Shown: positions 24,151 to 33,098, counted from the stretch's first letter. The stretch is 64,000 nucleotides of DNA from Variovorax saccharolyticus (GCF_030316765.1 NZ_JASZYT010000007.1:354651-418650); one strand, 5' to 3'. Translations and numbers: made by a program. The notes: a model not told the origin generated them from the sequence alone.

Positions 24151-27033
24151 TTACTTGGTCAGCACGAAGCCTTTGAGCTTGCCGAACGCGCCGTCGACCA
24201 GCGCCTTCTGCTGTTCCTGATGGAGATGCGAGTAGCCGACCGCAGGCGATGCCGAAGCGGCACGGCCCGAGTAGCCGAGCTTCTGGCCTTCCTGCATGTT
24301 CTCGTGGATGTAGTGCTGCACGAAGAACCAGGCACCCTGGTTCTGCGGCTCGTCCTGCGCCCAGACCACATCGACCAGATTCGGGTACTTCTTGAGCTCG
24401 GCGCCGAAGGCCTTGTGCGGGAACGGATAGAGCTGTTCGACGCGGATGATCGCGACGTCGTCGATGCCCTTCTCCTCGCGCTTCTTGGCCAGGTCGTAGT
24501 AGACCTTGCCCGAGCAGGCGACGACGCGCTTGACCTTGTCGGCCTTCAGTTCCTTGTTGTCCGGAATGACGGTCTGGAAGGCGCCCTTGGTGAACTCGGA
24601 CAGCGGCGAGGTCGCGTCCTTGTTACGCAGCAGCGACTTCGGCGTCATGATGATCAACGGCTTGCGCAGGTTGCGCACCATCTGGCGGCGCAGCACGTGG
24701 AAGATCTGGCTCGCCGTGGTCGGCTGCACCACCTGCATGTTGGTGTCGGCCGCCAATTGCATGAAGCGCTCCAGGCGCGCCGAGCTGTGCTCGGGGCCCT
24801 GGCCTTCGTAGCCGTGCGGCAGCATCAGCGTGATGCCGTTGACGCGGCCCCACTTGACCTCGCCCGAGGCGATGAACTGGTCGATCACGACTTGCGCGCC
24901 GTTCACGAAGTCGCCGAACTGCGCTTCCCAGATCACCAGCGTGTTGGGGTCGTTCGAGGCGTAGCCATATTCGAAGGCCAGCACCGCTTCTTCGGACAGG
25001 ATCGAGTCGATGACGACGAAGGGAGCCTGGTTGTCGGCCACGTTCTGCAGCGGCACGTAGGTGCCTTCGTCGAACTTCTCGCGGTTCTGGTCGTGCAGCA
25101 CGGCATGGCGGTGCGTGAAGGTGCCGCGACCGCTGTCTTCGCCCGAGAGGCGAACCGGATAGCCGCTCGCCACCAGCGAGGCGAAGGCCATGTGCTCGCC
25201 CATGCCCCAGTCGACGTTGACGTCGCCACGGCCCATCGCGGCGCGGTCGTCGAGCACCTTCTTGACCAGCGGATGCACCGTGAAGCCTTCGGGCGCCTTC
25301 GTGATGCGCTCGGCCAGCCGCTTCCATTCGGCGGTCGGAATCGCGGTGTCGCCGGCGTCGGTCCACTTCTTGTTGAGGAAGGGGCTCCAGTCGACCGCGT
25401 ACTTGCTCTTGAAGTTGGTGAGCACCGGGTCGGAGGTGTTCTTGCCGGCATCGAAGGCGGCGCGCTGGGCCTTGACCATGTCGTCGCCGAGCGTGGCGCC
25501 CAGGCCCTGGGCCGCCAGCTTGTCGGCATACAGCCTGCGCGTGCCGGGATGCTGGGCGATCTTCTTGTACATCAGCGGCTGGGTCAGCGCGGGCGTGTCC
25601 TGCTCGTTGTGGCCGAGCTTGCGGAAGCAGATGATGTCGACCACCACGTCCTTCTGGAATTCCATGCGGAACTCGAGAGCGAGCTGGGTGGCCAGCACCA
25701 CGGCTTCGGGGTCGTCGCCGTTCACGTGCAGCACCGGCGCCTCGATCATCTTGACGATGTCGGTGCAATACAGCGTCGAGCGGCTGTCGCGCGGGTCGCT
25801 GGTGGTGAAACCGATCTGGTTGTTGATCACGATGTGCACCGTGCCGCCCGTGGAATAGCCACGGGTCTCGGCCAGCGCCAGCGTTTCCATCACGACGCCC
25901 TGGCCCGCGAAGGCGGCGTCGCCGTGCACGATCACCGGCAGCACCTGCTTGCCGAGCGGGTCGGCGCGGCGGTCCATGCGCGCGCGCACCGAGCCTTCGA
26001 CCACCGGGTTCACGATTTCGAGGTGCGAGGGGTTGAATGCCAGGCTCAGGTGGACCGGGCCGCCGCCCGTGGTCACGTCGGAGCTGAAGCCCTGGTGGTA
26101 CTTGACGTCGCCGCTGGGCAGGTCTTCAGGGGCCGTGTGGTCGAACTCGGCGAACAGGTCGGCCGGCAGCTTGCCGAGCGAATTGACCAGCACGTTGAGG
26201 CGGCCGCGGTGGGCCATGCCGATCACGATTTCCTGCACGCCGGCGATGCCGGCCTGGTTGATCAGCTCGTCCATCGCGACGATGAAGCTCTCGCCGCCTT
26301 CGAGCGAGAAGCGCTTCTGGCCGACGTACTTGGTGTGCAGGAAACGCTCGAGGCCTTCGGCGGCGGTGAGCCGCTCGAGCACGCGCTTCTTCTGCTCGGC
26401 ACCCAGTTGCGGATTGGTGCGCGCGCTCTCGAGCTTCTGCTGCCACCAGCGCTTCTGGCCCTGGTCGGTCATGTACATGTACTCGGCGCCGATGGTGCCG
26501 CAGTAGGTCTCGCGCAGCGCATTCAGCAGATCGCGCAGCGACATCGTCTCCTTGCCGAAGAAGGTGTTGCTGGTGTTGAACACCGTCTCGAGGTCGGCAT
26601 CGGCGAAGCCGTAGAACGAAGGCTCGAGCTCGGGGATCGCCGGACGCTCGGTGCGCTTGAGCGGGTCGAGGTCGGCCCAGCGGGCGCCGACGTTGCGGTA
26701 GGCGGCGATCAGCTGCTGGACGGCGGTGCGCTTGCGGCCGAGTTCGGAGTCGGCGCCGCTGGCCACCACGACCTTGGTGGTGCCCTGCTTGGCGCGCTCG
26801 GCGAAGGCGTTGACCACCGGCAGGTGGGGCACGTCCTTGGCGTTGCTGCCGTCGGTGGCGGGCACGTTCTGGAGCGCGTCGAAATACGCACGCCAGTTGT
26901 CGGGCACGCTGCCGGGGTTCGAGAGGTAGTTTTCGTACATCTCTTCGACATAGGGCGCATTGCCGCCGAAGAGGTAGGTGTTGCCTTGGTAGGCGCTGTA
27001 GACGGAAGAACCCGTCGACGAGGAATCGCTCAT
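24151..27033 (-). CDS. odhA: 2-oxoglutarate dehydrogenase E1 component
   Basis: Thiamine-diphosphate enzyme that decarboxylates 2-oxoglutarate in the TCA cycle. The 960-residue protein (E. coli 933) begins with the E2-binding segment NAPYVEEMYENYLSNPGSVP and contains the ThDP motif region (HGDAAFAGQGVVMET ... IINNQIGFTTSDPRDSRS), EYMYM and LPHGYEGQGPEHSSARLERF. It is the first gene of odhA-odhB-lpd-zapE. The leader on the minus strand carries a 17-base inverted repeat. Confidence 0.98.
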   Translation of the reverse strand: MSDSSSTGSSVYSAYQGNTYLFGGNAPYVEEMYENYLSNPGSVPDNWRAYFDALQNVPATDGSNAKDVPHLPVVNAFAERAKQGTTKVVVASGADSELGRKRTAVQQLIAAYRNVGARWADLDPLKRTERPAIPELEPSFYGFADADLETVFNTSNTFFGKETMSLRDLLNALRETYCGTIGAEYMYMTDQGQKRWWQQKLESARTNPQLGAEQKKRVLERLTAAEGLERFLHTKYVGQKRFSLEGGESFIVAMDELINQAGIAGVQEIVIGMAHRGRLNVLVNSLGKLPADLFAEFDHTAPEDLPSGDVKYHQGFSSDVTTGGGPVHLSLAFNPSHLEIVNPVVEGSVRARMDRRADPLGKQVLPVIVHGDAAFAGQGVVMETLALAETRGYSTGGTVHIVINNQIGFTTSDPRDSRSTLYCTDIVKMIEAPVLHVNGDDPEAVVLATQLALEFRMEFQKDVVVDIICFRKLGHNEQDTPALTQPLMYKKIAQHPGTRRLYADKLAAQGLGATLGDDMVKAQRAAFDAGKNTSDPVLTNFKSKYAVDWSPFLNKKWTDAGDTAIPTAEWKRLAERITKAPEGFTVHPLVKKVLDDRAAMGRGDVNVDWGMGEHMAFASLVASGYPVRLSGEDSGRGTFTHRHAVLHDQNREKFDEGTYVPLQNVADNQAPFVVIDSILSEEAVLAFEYGYASNDPNTLVIWEAQFGDFVNGAQVVIDQFIASGEVKWGRVNGITLMLPHGYEGQGPEHSSARLERFMQLAADTNMQVVQPTTASQIFHVLRRQMVRNLRKPLIIMTPKSLLRNKDATSPLSEFTKGAFQTVIPDNKELKADKVKRVVACSGKVYYDLAKKREEKGIDDVAIIRVEQLYPFPHKAFGAELKKYPNLVDVVWAQDEPQNQGAWFFVQHYIHENMQEGQKLGYSGRAASASPAVGYSHLHQEQQKALVDGAFGKLKGFVLTK

Positions 27034-27048
27034 ATTCCGCTGACCTTC

Positions 27049-27065
27049 GCTTCCCTGAAGGAAGC
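27049..27065 (-). other. Inverted repeat in the odhA leader
   Basis: GCTTCC-CTGAA-GGAAGC, a perfect 6-bp stem with a 5-base loop, lies 16 bases upstream of the odhA ATG, close to the ribosome binding site. It could be an operator or a leader hairpin; nothing in the sequence decides between these. Confidence 0.35.
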
Positions 27066-27314
27066 ACTAGCTGGTTAAGAAACCTTCCGCGACACGGCTG
27101 GACCGATTGGCGGATGCGACTGTGGCTGGGGAAGGGCCTGAGTACACCCAGGATTGTGCCATGCCAGCTATCTGGAGGCGCACCCGGACTTTCTCAATGC
27201 GCGATTGCACTTGTGTCGAACCGTGCATAGCTCTGTGCACCGCCCCCTGGGCGGCGCAGCCGCGAGCGCATAATCGCATGCCCATGCCGCTCGAGCGGAC
27301 ACGCAAGGAACTGC

Positions 27315-27770
27315 ATGTCTCCCAACGCGTCGATCCATGCCATTCTCGGTGCCGTGTCGCTTTGCGCGGTGCTGATCGCGCAGGCCGCCCCTGCGGGCGC
27401 GCCTCCTCCGGTCATCTCGGGCCCGGTCGAGACCGACCCGTACGGCGGGGTTCTGCAATCGACCCTCATCCCCGAAGGCCCCGAGGCGCCAGCACTGCCC
27501 GAACCCTCTCCGACGCCCTCCTCGACGCCATCCGCCGGCCAGACGCCGGTCGAAGAGGCCGGCCCCGGCGCAGCGATCTACAGCCCATTCGCCAGTCTGC
27601 CGCGCGACCATCGGTCGACGCCGCCGGTTGCCGCGACCGCGGCCGAGCGCAGCGAGAGCACCGACCTGACGCTCGCCCTGACGCTGTCGGTGGCCGGCGT
27701 GGCGGCGCTCGGTTGCTGCTGGGTGGTGGTCGGACTGCGGGGTGATCGAGGCTCCGGCCCGTCGAAATAA
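27315..27770 (+). CDS. Hypothetical secreted/membrane protein, Pro-rich
   Basis: No family recognised. The 151-residue protein has an N-terminal hydrophobic signal (HAILGAVSLCAVLIAQAAPAG), a long Pro/Ser/Thr-rich middle, and a C-terminal hydrophobic segment (TLALTLSVAGVAALGCCWVVVG) followed by a short basic tail. A good AAGGAA lies 5-6 bases before the ATG, which is the main support for it being a real gene. It stands alone between odhA (divergent) and the small membrane protein at 27.8 kb (convergent). Confidence 0.6.
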   Translation: MSPNASIHAILGAVSLCAVLIAQAAPAGAPPPVISGPVETDPYGGVLQSTLIPEGPEAPALPEPSPTPSSTPSAGQTPVEEAGPGAAIYSPFASLPRDHRSTPPVAATAAERSESTDLTLALTLSVAGVAALGCCWVVVGLRGDRGSGPSK

Positions 27771-27820
27771 AGTCAGGCGACGGTCAGCATTCCCAACCTG
27801 CCGCTGGTCGCCGGGTTCGC

Positions 27821-28027
27821 TCAGCGAATCGTCGACAGCCTGCCGAAGGCCGTGCCGCAACCCATGCTGGTCGAGCATTCCCTCACCAGCGCGGCCGAGC
27901 GCGTGGCATGGTCCGCCATGCGGTCGTTCAGGGGCTTCCAGTTGCGGCACAGCGGCATCACCAGCAGCCAGGCCACCGCCATCACGGCGGTGGCGACCAC
28001 GATCAGTATCCATTGCGCGATTTCCAT
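27821..28027 (-). CDS. Small single-pass membrane protein, unknown function
   Basis: A 68-residue protein starting MEIAQWILIVVATAVMAVAW: one membrane helix (about 4-26) and a cytoplasmic or periplasmic tail of about 40 residues with three Cys (one in LCRNWK, then ECSTSMGCG). A strong AGGAGG lies 6 bases before the second of two adjacent ATGs, which I take as start (the first is at 28030). No family recognised. It is isolated, converging on the Pro-rich gene. Confidence 0.6.
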   Translation of the reverse strand: MEIAQWILIVVATAVMAVAWLLVMPLCRNWKPLNDRMADHATRSAALVRECSTSMGCGTAFGRLSTIR

Positions 28028-28287
28028 CATCGACCTCCTCGTCGTTCGGGTGCTGCGAGTCTGCCCGGTCTGGCGGTCCAGGGGCATACGCCATCTGGTG
28101 AACGCCGTGAACTTGCACACGCTTGCGCGCGGACGGATTTCACGCTGAGCGGCTAATCTTCATGCACCTGCAGCCCAGGCAGTGCGGCGGCGGCGCATCG
28201 GCGCCGTCCTGCACGAAGACGGAGGCTTTTCCGCCAAGCCGGCGCCCGGGCGGCTGCCAAGCTCTTCCCACCGTTTTGGAGAGAGCG

Positions 28288-28461
28288 ATGGCCGAAGACC
28301 TCAAAGCCCCTGATTCCCAGCGTCCGATCGACGTCAACCGGGTCGACGAAGTGCAGTACTGGTGCGAACGCCTTGGCGTCAGCGAGCACGCGCTGCGGCA
28401 GGCAGTGGCCGATGTCGGCGCCTCTGCCGAGCAGGTCGCGGTGCACCTCGGCAAAGGCTGA
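28288..28461 (+). CDS. DUF3606 domain-containing small protein
   Basis: A 57-residue protein (MAEDLKAPDSQRPIDVNRVDEVQYWCERLGVS split over two helices) matching the DUF3606 pattern: an Asp-rich start, then a YWCxxLGVSexxLrxAVxxVG core. Function unknown. A GGAGAGAG precedes the ATG. The longer open frame upstream is low-quality sequence and is not included. It stops 2 bases before the first Ku gene, so it is likely co-transcribed with the NHEJ genes. Confidence 0.82.
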   Translation: MAEDLKAPDSQRPIDVNRVDEVQYWCERLGVSEHALRQAVADVGASAEQVAVHLGKG

Positions 28462-28463
28462 GC

Positions 28464-29360
28464 ATGGTCACGCGCTCCGCCGCCAGGACGCTCTGGAAGG
28501 GCGCGATCACCTTCGGCCTGGTCCACATCCCGATCGGCCTGCACCCCGCCAGCAGCGAGCAGGGTATCGATTTCGACTGGCTGGACCGGCGCAGCATGGA
28601 CCCGGTGGGCTACAAGCGCATCAACAAGAAGACCGGCAAGGAGATCGACAGGAAGGACATCGTCAAGGGCGTCGAATACGAGGACGGCAAATACGCCATC
28701 GTCTCGCCGCAGGAGATCGAATCGGCCTATCCGCGCACCACCCAGACGATCGAGATCCTGCGTTTCGTGAACGCGGGCGAGATCCCTTTCGTCTACCTCG
28801 AACGCCCCTACTACGTGGCACCGAGCAACCGCGGGCAGAAGGTCTATGCCCTGCTGCGGGAAGCCCTCCTCAAGACCGGCAAGGTCGGTCTCGCCAAGGT
28901 GGTGATCGCGACCCGGCAGCACCTGGCCGTGCTGGTGCCGTCCGGCCGCGCGCTGGTGCTCAACCTGATGCGCTGGGGCGACGAAGTCCGCAGCATGGAA
29001 GGGCTCGATCTGCCGCCGGAAGGCACCAGGGGCGCGAAGATCAGCGCCGCCGAGATGAAGATGGCCGAGCAACTGGTGAAGGACATGACGGGCCCCTGGG
29101 AGCCGGATGAATTCAAGGACGAGTTCAAGCGGCAGGTCATGAAGCTGGTCGATCGCAAGGTCGAGGCCGGCGACACCGAGACCGTCGTCGAACCCGAGGA
29201 GGAAGCGCCCGCGGCCGGGGCCAGGATCCTCGACCTGACCGAATTGCTGGCGCGCAGCCTCAAGGGCGGCAAGGCCGCAGGGACCCGGACGGCTGCCAAG
29301 GCAACCGCGAAGAAGACCGCAGGCAAGAGGCCTGCGAGCAAGGCGCGAAAGCGTGCCTGA
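28464..29360 (+). CDS. ku: Non-homologous end-joining protein Ku (first copy)
   Basis: Homodimeric ring that binds DNA double-strand ends and recruits LigD. The ATG at 28464 (AAGG 8 bases upstream) gives 298 residues starting MVTRSAARTLWKGAITFGLVHIP written here in part as TLWKGAITFGLVHIPIGLHP. Core Ku features are intact, including YVAPSNRGQKVYALLREAL and the C-terminal ILDLTELLARSLKGG. The last about 30 residues are a Lys/Ala-rich basic tail, as in bacterial Ku proteins that thread onto DNA. A second Ku gene follows directly; no ligD is in the window. Confidence 0.95.
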   Translation: MVTRSAARTLWKGAITFGLVHIPIGLHPASSEQGIDFDWLDRRSMDPVGYKRINKKTGKEIDRKDIVKGVEYEDGKYAIVSPQEIESAYPRTTQTIEILRFVNAGEIPFVYLERPYYVAPSNRGQKVYALLREALLKTGKVGLAKVVIATRQHLAVLVPSGRALVLNLMRWGDEVRSMEGLDLPPEGTRGAKISAAEMKMAEQLVKDMTGPWEPDEFKDEFKRQVMKLVDRKVEAGDTETVVEPEEEAPAAGARILDLTELLARSLKGGKAAGTRTAAKATAKKTAGKRPASKARKRA

Positions 29361-29443
29361 AACATGCGGCCCCTTCTCGAAGCCTCTGGAAAGTGGCATT
29401 CTGCGCACCCCGGGTGTCCGTCGCACCCGCGTTGGAGATAGGC

Positions 29444-30355
29444 ATGGCAGCTCGTTCGATCGCGTCCCTGTCGCTGGGCTTCGGCCTGGTTTCCATTCCG
29501 GTCAAGCTGTACTCGGCGACCGAAAGCAGCGGCACGGTCCGGTTCAACCTGCTGGCCAGGGACGGCTCCCGGGTCAAGCAGCAATACGTCTCCGAGAAGG
29601 ACCCGAGCACGGTCGTTCCGCGCTCCGAGATGGTCAAAGGCTACGAATTCGAGAAGGATCGCTACGTGCTCTTCACGCCCGACGAACTGAAGGCGGTCGA
29701 GGAAAGCGCGAGCCACGCGATCGAGATCGTGAGCTTCATCCCCGAGAAGGCGGTCGACCCGATCTACTACGACAAGGCCTACTTCCTCGCCCCCGACAAG
29801 CGCGGCGCGAAGTCGTACTCACTGCTGCGAGCCGCGATGCAGCAGAGCGGGCGCTGCGCCCTCGCCAAATGGGCCTGGAAAGGCAAGCAGTACGTGGTCC
29901 AGGTCCGGGCGGCCGAGGACGGCCTGGTGCTGCAGCAGTTGCTCTATGCCGACGAGGTCCGGTCGCTGAAGGAACTCGAGATCGAGCAGGTCGCGCCTTC
30001 CGACGCCGAAGTGAAGCTGGCGCTGCAACTGATCGACCAGATCGCGCAGGACAGCTACGACCCGACGCAGTACGTCGACGAGGAGAAGCAGCGCATCCTG
30101 GCCGCGATCGACGCCAAGATCGCCGGCAAGCAGGTGGTCGCCGCCGAGGCCCGCGAATCCGAATCGGGCGGCCAGATCATCGACCTCACCGAGATGCTGC
30201 GTGCCAGCCTGGCCCGCGGTGGCCAGCGCGCGGCCGCCGGCAAGCCGACCGAGAAGGTCACGCCGCTGGCGTCGAAGGAACGCAAGGGCGTCAAGCGGGC
30301 CACCTCGAAGCCGCCCGAAGTCGCGGCGCCGGCGCGTGCGCGGTCCAGGAAGTGA
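29444..30355 (+). CDS. ku: Non-homologous end-joining protein Ku (second copy)
   Basis: Paralogue of the preceding gene, 303 residues from the ATG at 29444 (GGAGATAGG just upstream), starting MAARSIASLSLGFGLVSIPV. Conserved Ku segments include YFLAPDKRGAKSYSLLRAAM and QIIDLTEMLRASLARGG, followed by a basic Lys/Arg/Ala tail. The two copies share the fold but differ at many positions, so they may form heterodimers or act under different conditions, as reported for multi-Ku rhizobia. The stop overlaps the GTG of the MerR/TPR gene by four bases (GTGA). Confidence 0.95.
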   Translation: MAARSIASLSLGFGLVSIPVKLYSATESSGTVRFNLLARDGSRVKQQYVSEKDPSTVVPRSEMVKGYEFEKDRYVLFTPDELKAVEESASHAIEIVSFIPEKAVDPIYYDKAYFLAPDKRGAKSYSLLRAAMQQSGRCALAKWAWKGKQYVVQVRAAEDGLVLQQLLYADEVRSLKELEIEQVAPSDAEVKLALQLIDQIAQDSYDPTQYVDEEKQRILAAIDAKIAGKQVVAAEARESESGGQIIDLTEMLRASLARGGQRAAAGKPTEKVTPLASKERKGVKRATSKPPEVAAPARARSRK

Positions 30356-31191
30356 ACGCGCCGCCGGAGGCTCCGCACACCTTGCGCGGTATCCAGGAGA
30401 TGCTGGGCCTGTCCCGCAGCGCGGTCTCCAGGCTGATCGCCCACGGCTTCGTCAGCCCCTCGCGCGGGCCGCGCAATGAATATCGCTTCTCGTTTCGCGA
30501 CGTCGTTCTGCTGCGCACGGCCCACAGGCTTCAACAGGCCGACATCCCGACGCGCAAGATCGTCCGGGCGCTGCAGCGCCTCAAGGCCACGCTGCCGGCC
30601 GAACTGCCGCTGAGCGGGCTGCGGATCACGGCCATCGGCAGCGAGATCGCCGTACACGAACGCGAGAGCCGCTGGGAGGCGGAGTCGGGCCAGTTGCTGA
30701 TGGATTTCGACGTTGCGCCGGTGCGCGGTGCGGTCGCCTTCGTCGAACGCGGACCGGCCGAGGCGCCGGCCCTGGTCGAGTCATCGGCCGAGCTCCTGTT
30801 CGCACGGGCCGAGGCCCTCGAGGCCAGCGATCCCGGCGCCGCCGAGCGAAGCTACCGGCGACTGCTCGACATCGCGCCGGCACACGCCGACGGCTACCTC
30901 AACCTGGGCGCCTTGCTGTGCGAATCGGGCCGCTGCGCAGAGGCCGTGGCGCTCTACGACACGGCCCTCGGGCACTGCCCCGATACCGCGTTGCTGCACT
31001 TCAACCGCGCAGTGGCACTCGAAGACCTCGAGCGCTTGCGCGATGCGCTGCTGGCCTACGACCGTTGCCTCACGCTCGACCCCCGGCTCGGCGACGCGCA
31101 CTTCAACGTGGCGCGGCTTCACGACCATCTCGGCGACAAGCAGAAGGCGATTCGGCATTTCAGCGCCTACCGGCGTCTTCAAGACAAATAA
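30352..31191 (+). CDS. MerR-type HTH / TPR fusion protein
   Basis: The GTG at 30352 overlaps the second Ku stop and gives 279 residues. Residues 10-85 form a MerR-like winged HTH (TLRGIQEMLGLSRSAVSRLI, then PRNEYRFSFRDVVLLRTAH). Residues about 140-279 contain three TPR units, for example HADGYLNLGALLCESGRCAEA and LGDAHFNVARLHDHLGDKQKA. The combination suggests a DNA-binding regulator or end-binding factor with a protein-interaction module. Position and translational coupling tie it to the Ku genes; a role in regulating or assisting end joining is inference only. Confidence 0.82.
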   Translation: MNAPPEAPHTLRGIQEMLGLSRSAVSRLIAHGFVSPSRGPRNEYRFSFRDVVLLRTAHRLQQADIPTRKIVRALQRLKATLPAELPLSGLRITAIGSEIAVHERESRWEAESGQLLMDFDVAPVRGAVAFVERGPAEAPALVESSAELLFARAEALEASDPGAAERSYRRLLDIAPAHADGYLNLGALLCESGRCAEAVALYDTALGHCPDTALLHFNRAVALEDLERLRDALLAYDRCLTLDPRLGDAHFNVARLHDHLGDKQKAIRHFSAYRRLQDK

Positions 31192-31351
31192 ACGGTTCTG
31201 GCTATTTCGACCGGGAAATCGCCATTGAGAACTATTGGCCGAACTCGTGGGGGCAAGCCGTTGCCCGGGCCCGACGATGTGACCGACAGACACCTGATTC
31301 GCTTGCTGTCAAGCGCCAAAAGCAGGACTCTGCCGGCAAAATTACCGATCT

Positions 31352-31912
31352 ATGAAAACGATTCTCGAGTCCGGGCCCGACGCGGCGGCCGATTGGGCGA
31401 TGCACCTCGCCACCGTGACCGCCAACGCCGACCTGCGGGACTGCGACATGATCGAGGTCTCGATCGGCAGCCTGCTTCGCGTGGTGCGCGAGCAGCTCAA
31501 GCTGGAGGTCGTGTTCATCGGCGAGTTCGTCGGCGCCAGCCGCGTTTTCCGCCACATCTCGTCGAGCAGCGACGACCCGGTCATCAAGCCGGGCGAGTGC
31601 CACGGTCTGGACGAAACCATCTGCCAGCGCATCGTCGATGGCCGGATGCCATCCCTCACGCCCGATGTCGCCCGCGTGCGCGCCGAACATGGGCTGCCCC
31701 TCTACTACGATGCGCTCGGCGGGCATATCGGCGTGCCGGTGCGCTTCTCGGACGGCACGCTGTACGGCATGCTGTGCGGATTCAGCTTCGAAGCCTGTCC
31801 CCATCTCGACGAACGCGACGTGCGGCGGCTGGAGATGGCCGCCAATGCCACCGCCCGCCTGATCGCGCAGGCCGAGGGACGCAACGTCGAGCCGCTGGCC
31901 GCGCCCCACTGA
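31352..31912 (+). CDS. Stand-alone GAF domain protein
   Basis: The 186-residue protein is essentially one GAF sensor domain (about 35-175): LRVVREQLKLEVVFIGEFVG, RVFRHISSSSDDP, and LYGMLCGFSFEACPHLDERDV. It resembles the GAF module found at the N-terminus of GAF-EAL or GAF-GGDEF proteins but has no output domain, and no EAL or GGDEF gene follows. It has no obvious Shine-Dalgarno. Ligand unknown. It follows the Ku cluster after 160 bases that hold no recognisable signal. Confidence 0.8.
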   Translation: MKTILESGPDAAADWAMHLATVTANADLRDCDMIEVSIGSLLRVVREQLKLEVVFIGEFVGASRVFRHISSSSDDPVIKPGECHGLDETICQRIVDGRMPSLTPDVARVRAEHGLPLYYDALGGHIGVPVRFSDGTLYGMLCGFSFEACPHLDERDVRRLEMAANATARLIAQAEGRNVEPLAAPH

Positions 31913-31986
31913 AGCCGCAGCTGCGCCGGGGCCCTCTTCCTTCTGGCGGATACCCACGAGCACGCGCTTCGTCCAGACTGGGGCCA

Positions 31987-32406
31987 GTGACACCTCACCG
32001 TTCCGCCGCCATCGTCTCGGTTCGCCGCAAGTCGACACTGCTCGCAGCCGTCTCACTGCTGCTGGCGGCATTCGCGCTGCAGGGCTACGCGGCGGGCTAT
32101 CCGATGGGCATGTCACTGCTGGCGGCGTCGACGGTGCAGGCCGGCATCTGCTCCGCCATGTTCGGCAGCCGGCTGCTGAAATCGGTGGTGGCAACGAATT
32201 TCCTGCTTTTCGTGTTCCACGCCCTGGTCCTCAGCCACTACCTGGCCCAGGACGGCACGCCGGCCATCTTCCAGCTCGGCGACTTTGCCTCGGCCGTGCT
32301 CGGCGGCGCCTCGCTGGTCTTCACGCCGGTCGAAACCATGGCCCTGATCGTGCGCGAGGCCTATCTCAAGCGCTTGCGGCGACCGCGGCGCGGCACGCCG
32401 CCCTGA
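31987..32406 (+). CDS. Small multi-pass membrane protein, unknown function
   Basis: A GTG at 31987 opens 139 residues with about four hydrophobic segments (LLAAVSLLLAAFALQGYAAG, SLLAASTVQAGICSAMF, NFLLFVFHALVLSHYLA, FASAVLGGASLVFTPV) and a basic C-terminus (YLKRLRRPRRG). No family recognised. The start is uncertain because no good ribosome binding site is seen; the frame is open further upstream but antisense-like there. It is 75 bases after the GAF gene and converges on the isochorismatase-like gene. Confidence 0.6.
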   Translation: MTPHRSAAIVSVRRKSTLLAAVSLLLAAFALQGYAAGYPMGMSLLAASTVQAGICSAMFGSRLLKSVVATNFLLFVFHALVLSHYLAQDGTPAIFQLGDFASAVLGGASLVFTPVETMALIVREAYLKRLRRPRRGTPP

Positions 32407-32430
32407 GCCCCGGCCCTCGGAACCCGGCAA

Positions 32431-33030
32431 TCAGCGGATCAGCGCCAGGAAGTCCCTGAAGCGCGGGTGCTCGGCCGTGCGCAGCCATTCGAAACCGACC
32501 ATCTCCGTGGTCACCAGCTCGGCGCCCGCGCCGGCCAGCCGGTCGAAGGCCGCATCGCGATTGCGCTCGGTGCGCGAACTGCAGGCGTCGGTCACGACCC
32601 AGACCTCGAATTCGTCCTCGAGCAGGTCGAGCGCGGTCTGCATCAGGCATACGTGGGCTTCGCAGCCGGCCATCACGATGGTGTTGCGCTCCTCGGCCGC
32701 GGCCGGTTTCTGCAGGTGCTTCGGCAGGCTGCGGGCGTTGCCCTGCGGCGCCTTGGCGGGTGCCCGGAGCCACTCTCCGAGCCCTTCCTCGACGCCGCTG
32801 AAATGCATCTTGGCAAGGGTGCGTTTGCACAGGGCACGGATCTCGGGCAGGTTCTCGCCGAGCTTCGACGGCGCCTGCTCGGTGCCCCAGGTCGGGACGT
32901 CCACCAGCCGGGCGATCTCGCCCAGGCGGACCGCGTTCTTCGCGACGGCATCGGCCTCGAAGATCGCCGGCATCAGGCGGGCCTGATAGTCGACCAGGAC
33001 CAGTTGGGATTGCGAAGCGTCGAGCAGCAT
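32431..33030 (-). CDS. Isochorismatase-like (cysteine) hydrolase
   Basis: Cys hydrolase of the isochorismatase/nicotinamidase superfamily, close in style to YcaC. The ATG at 33030 gives 199 residues starting MLLDASQSQLVLVDYQARLM. The expected triad is Asp14 (LVDYQ), Lys74 (TLAKMHF) and Cys128 (GCEAHVCLMQTALDL). The substrate is not predictable. It is 68 bases downstream of the sugar dehydrogenase gene on the same strand, so the two may be co-transcribed. Confidence 0.88.
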   Translation of the reverse strand: MLLDASQSQLVLVDYQARLMPAIFEADAVAKNAVRLGEIARLVDVPTWGTEQAPSKLGENLPEIRALCKRTLAKMHFSGVEEGLGEWLRAPAKAPQGNARSLPKHLQKPAAAEERNTIVMAGCEAHVCLMQTALDLLEDEFEVWVVTDACSSRTERNRDAAFDRLAGAGAELVTTEMVGFEWLRTAEHPRFRDFLALIR

Positions 33031-33098
33031 GGAAAGTCTTTCGGGGAAATGCGGTTTGAGGCCAAACCGTACCACCGATCGGACGCCGCCCGGACCGC

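Noticed and set aside
24106..27078. A 990-codon open frame on the plus strand
   Set aside because: It lies wholly antisense to odhA, is rich in His/Asp/Arg/Leu repeats typical of reverse-frame translation in high-GC genes, and shows no family motif.
28362..28463. Longer N-terminus for the first Ku protein
   Set aside because: The extra 34 residues are Arg/Ala-rich, overlap the DUF3606 gene in another frame and lack Ku similarity; the ATG at 28464 has a proper ribosome binding site.
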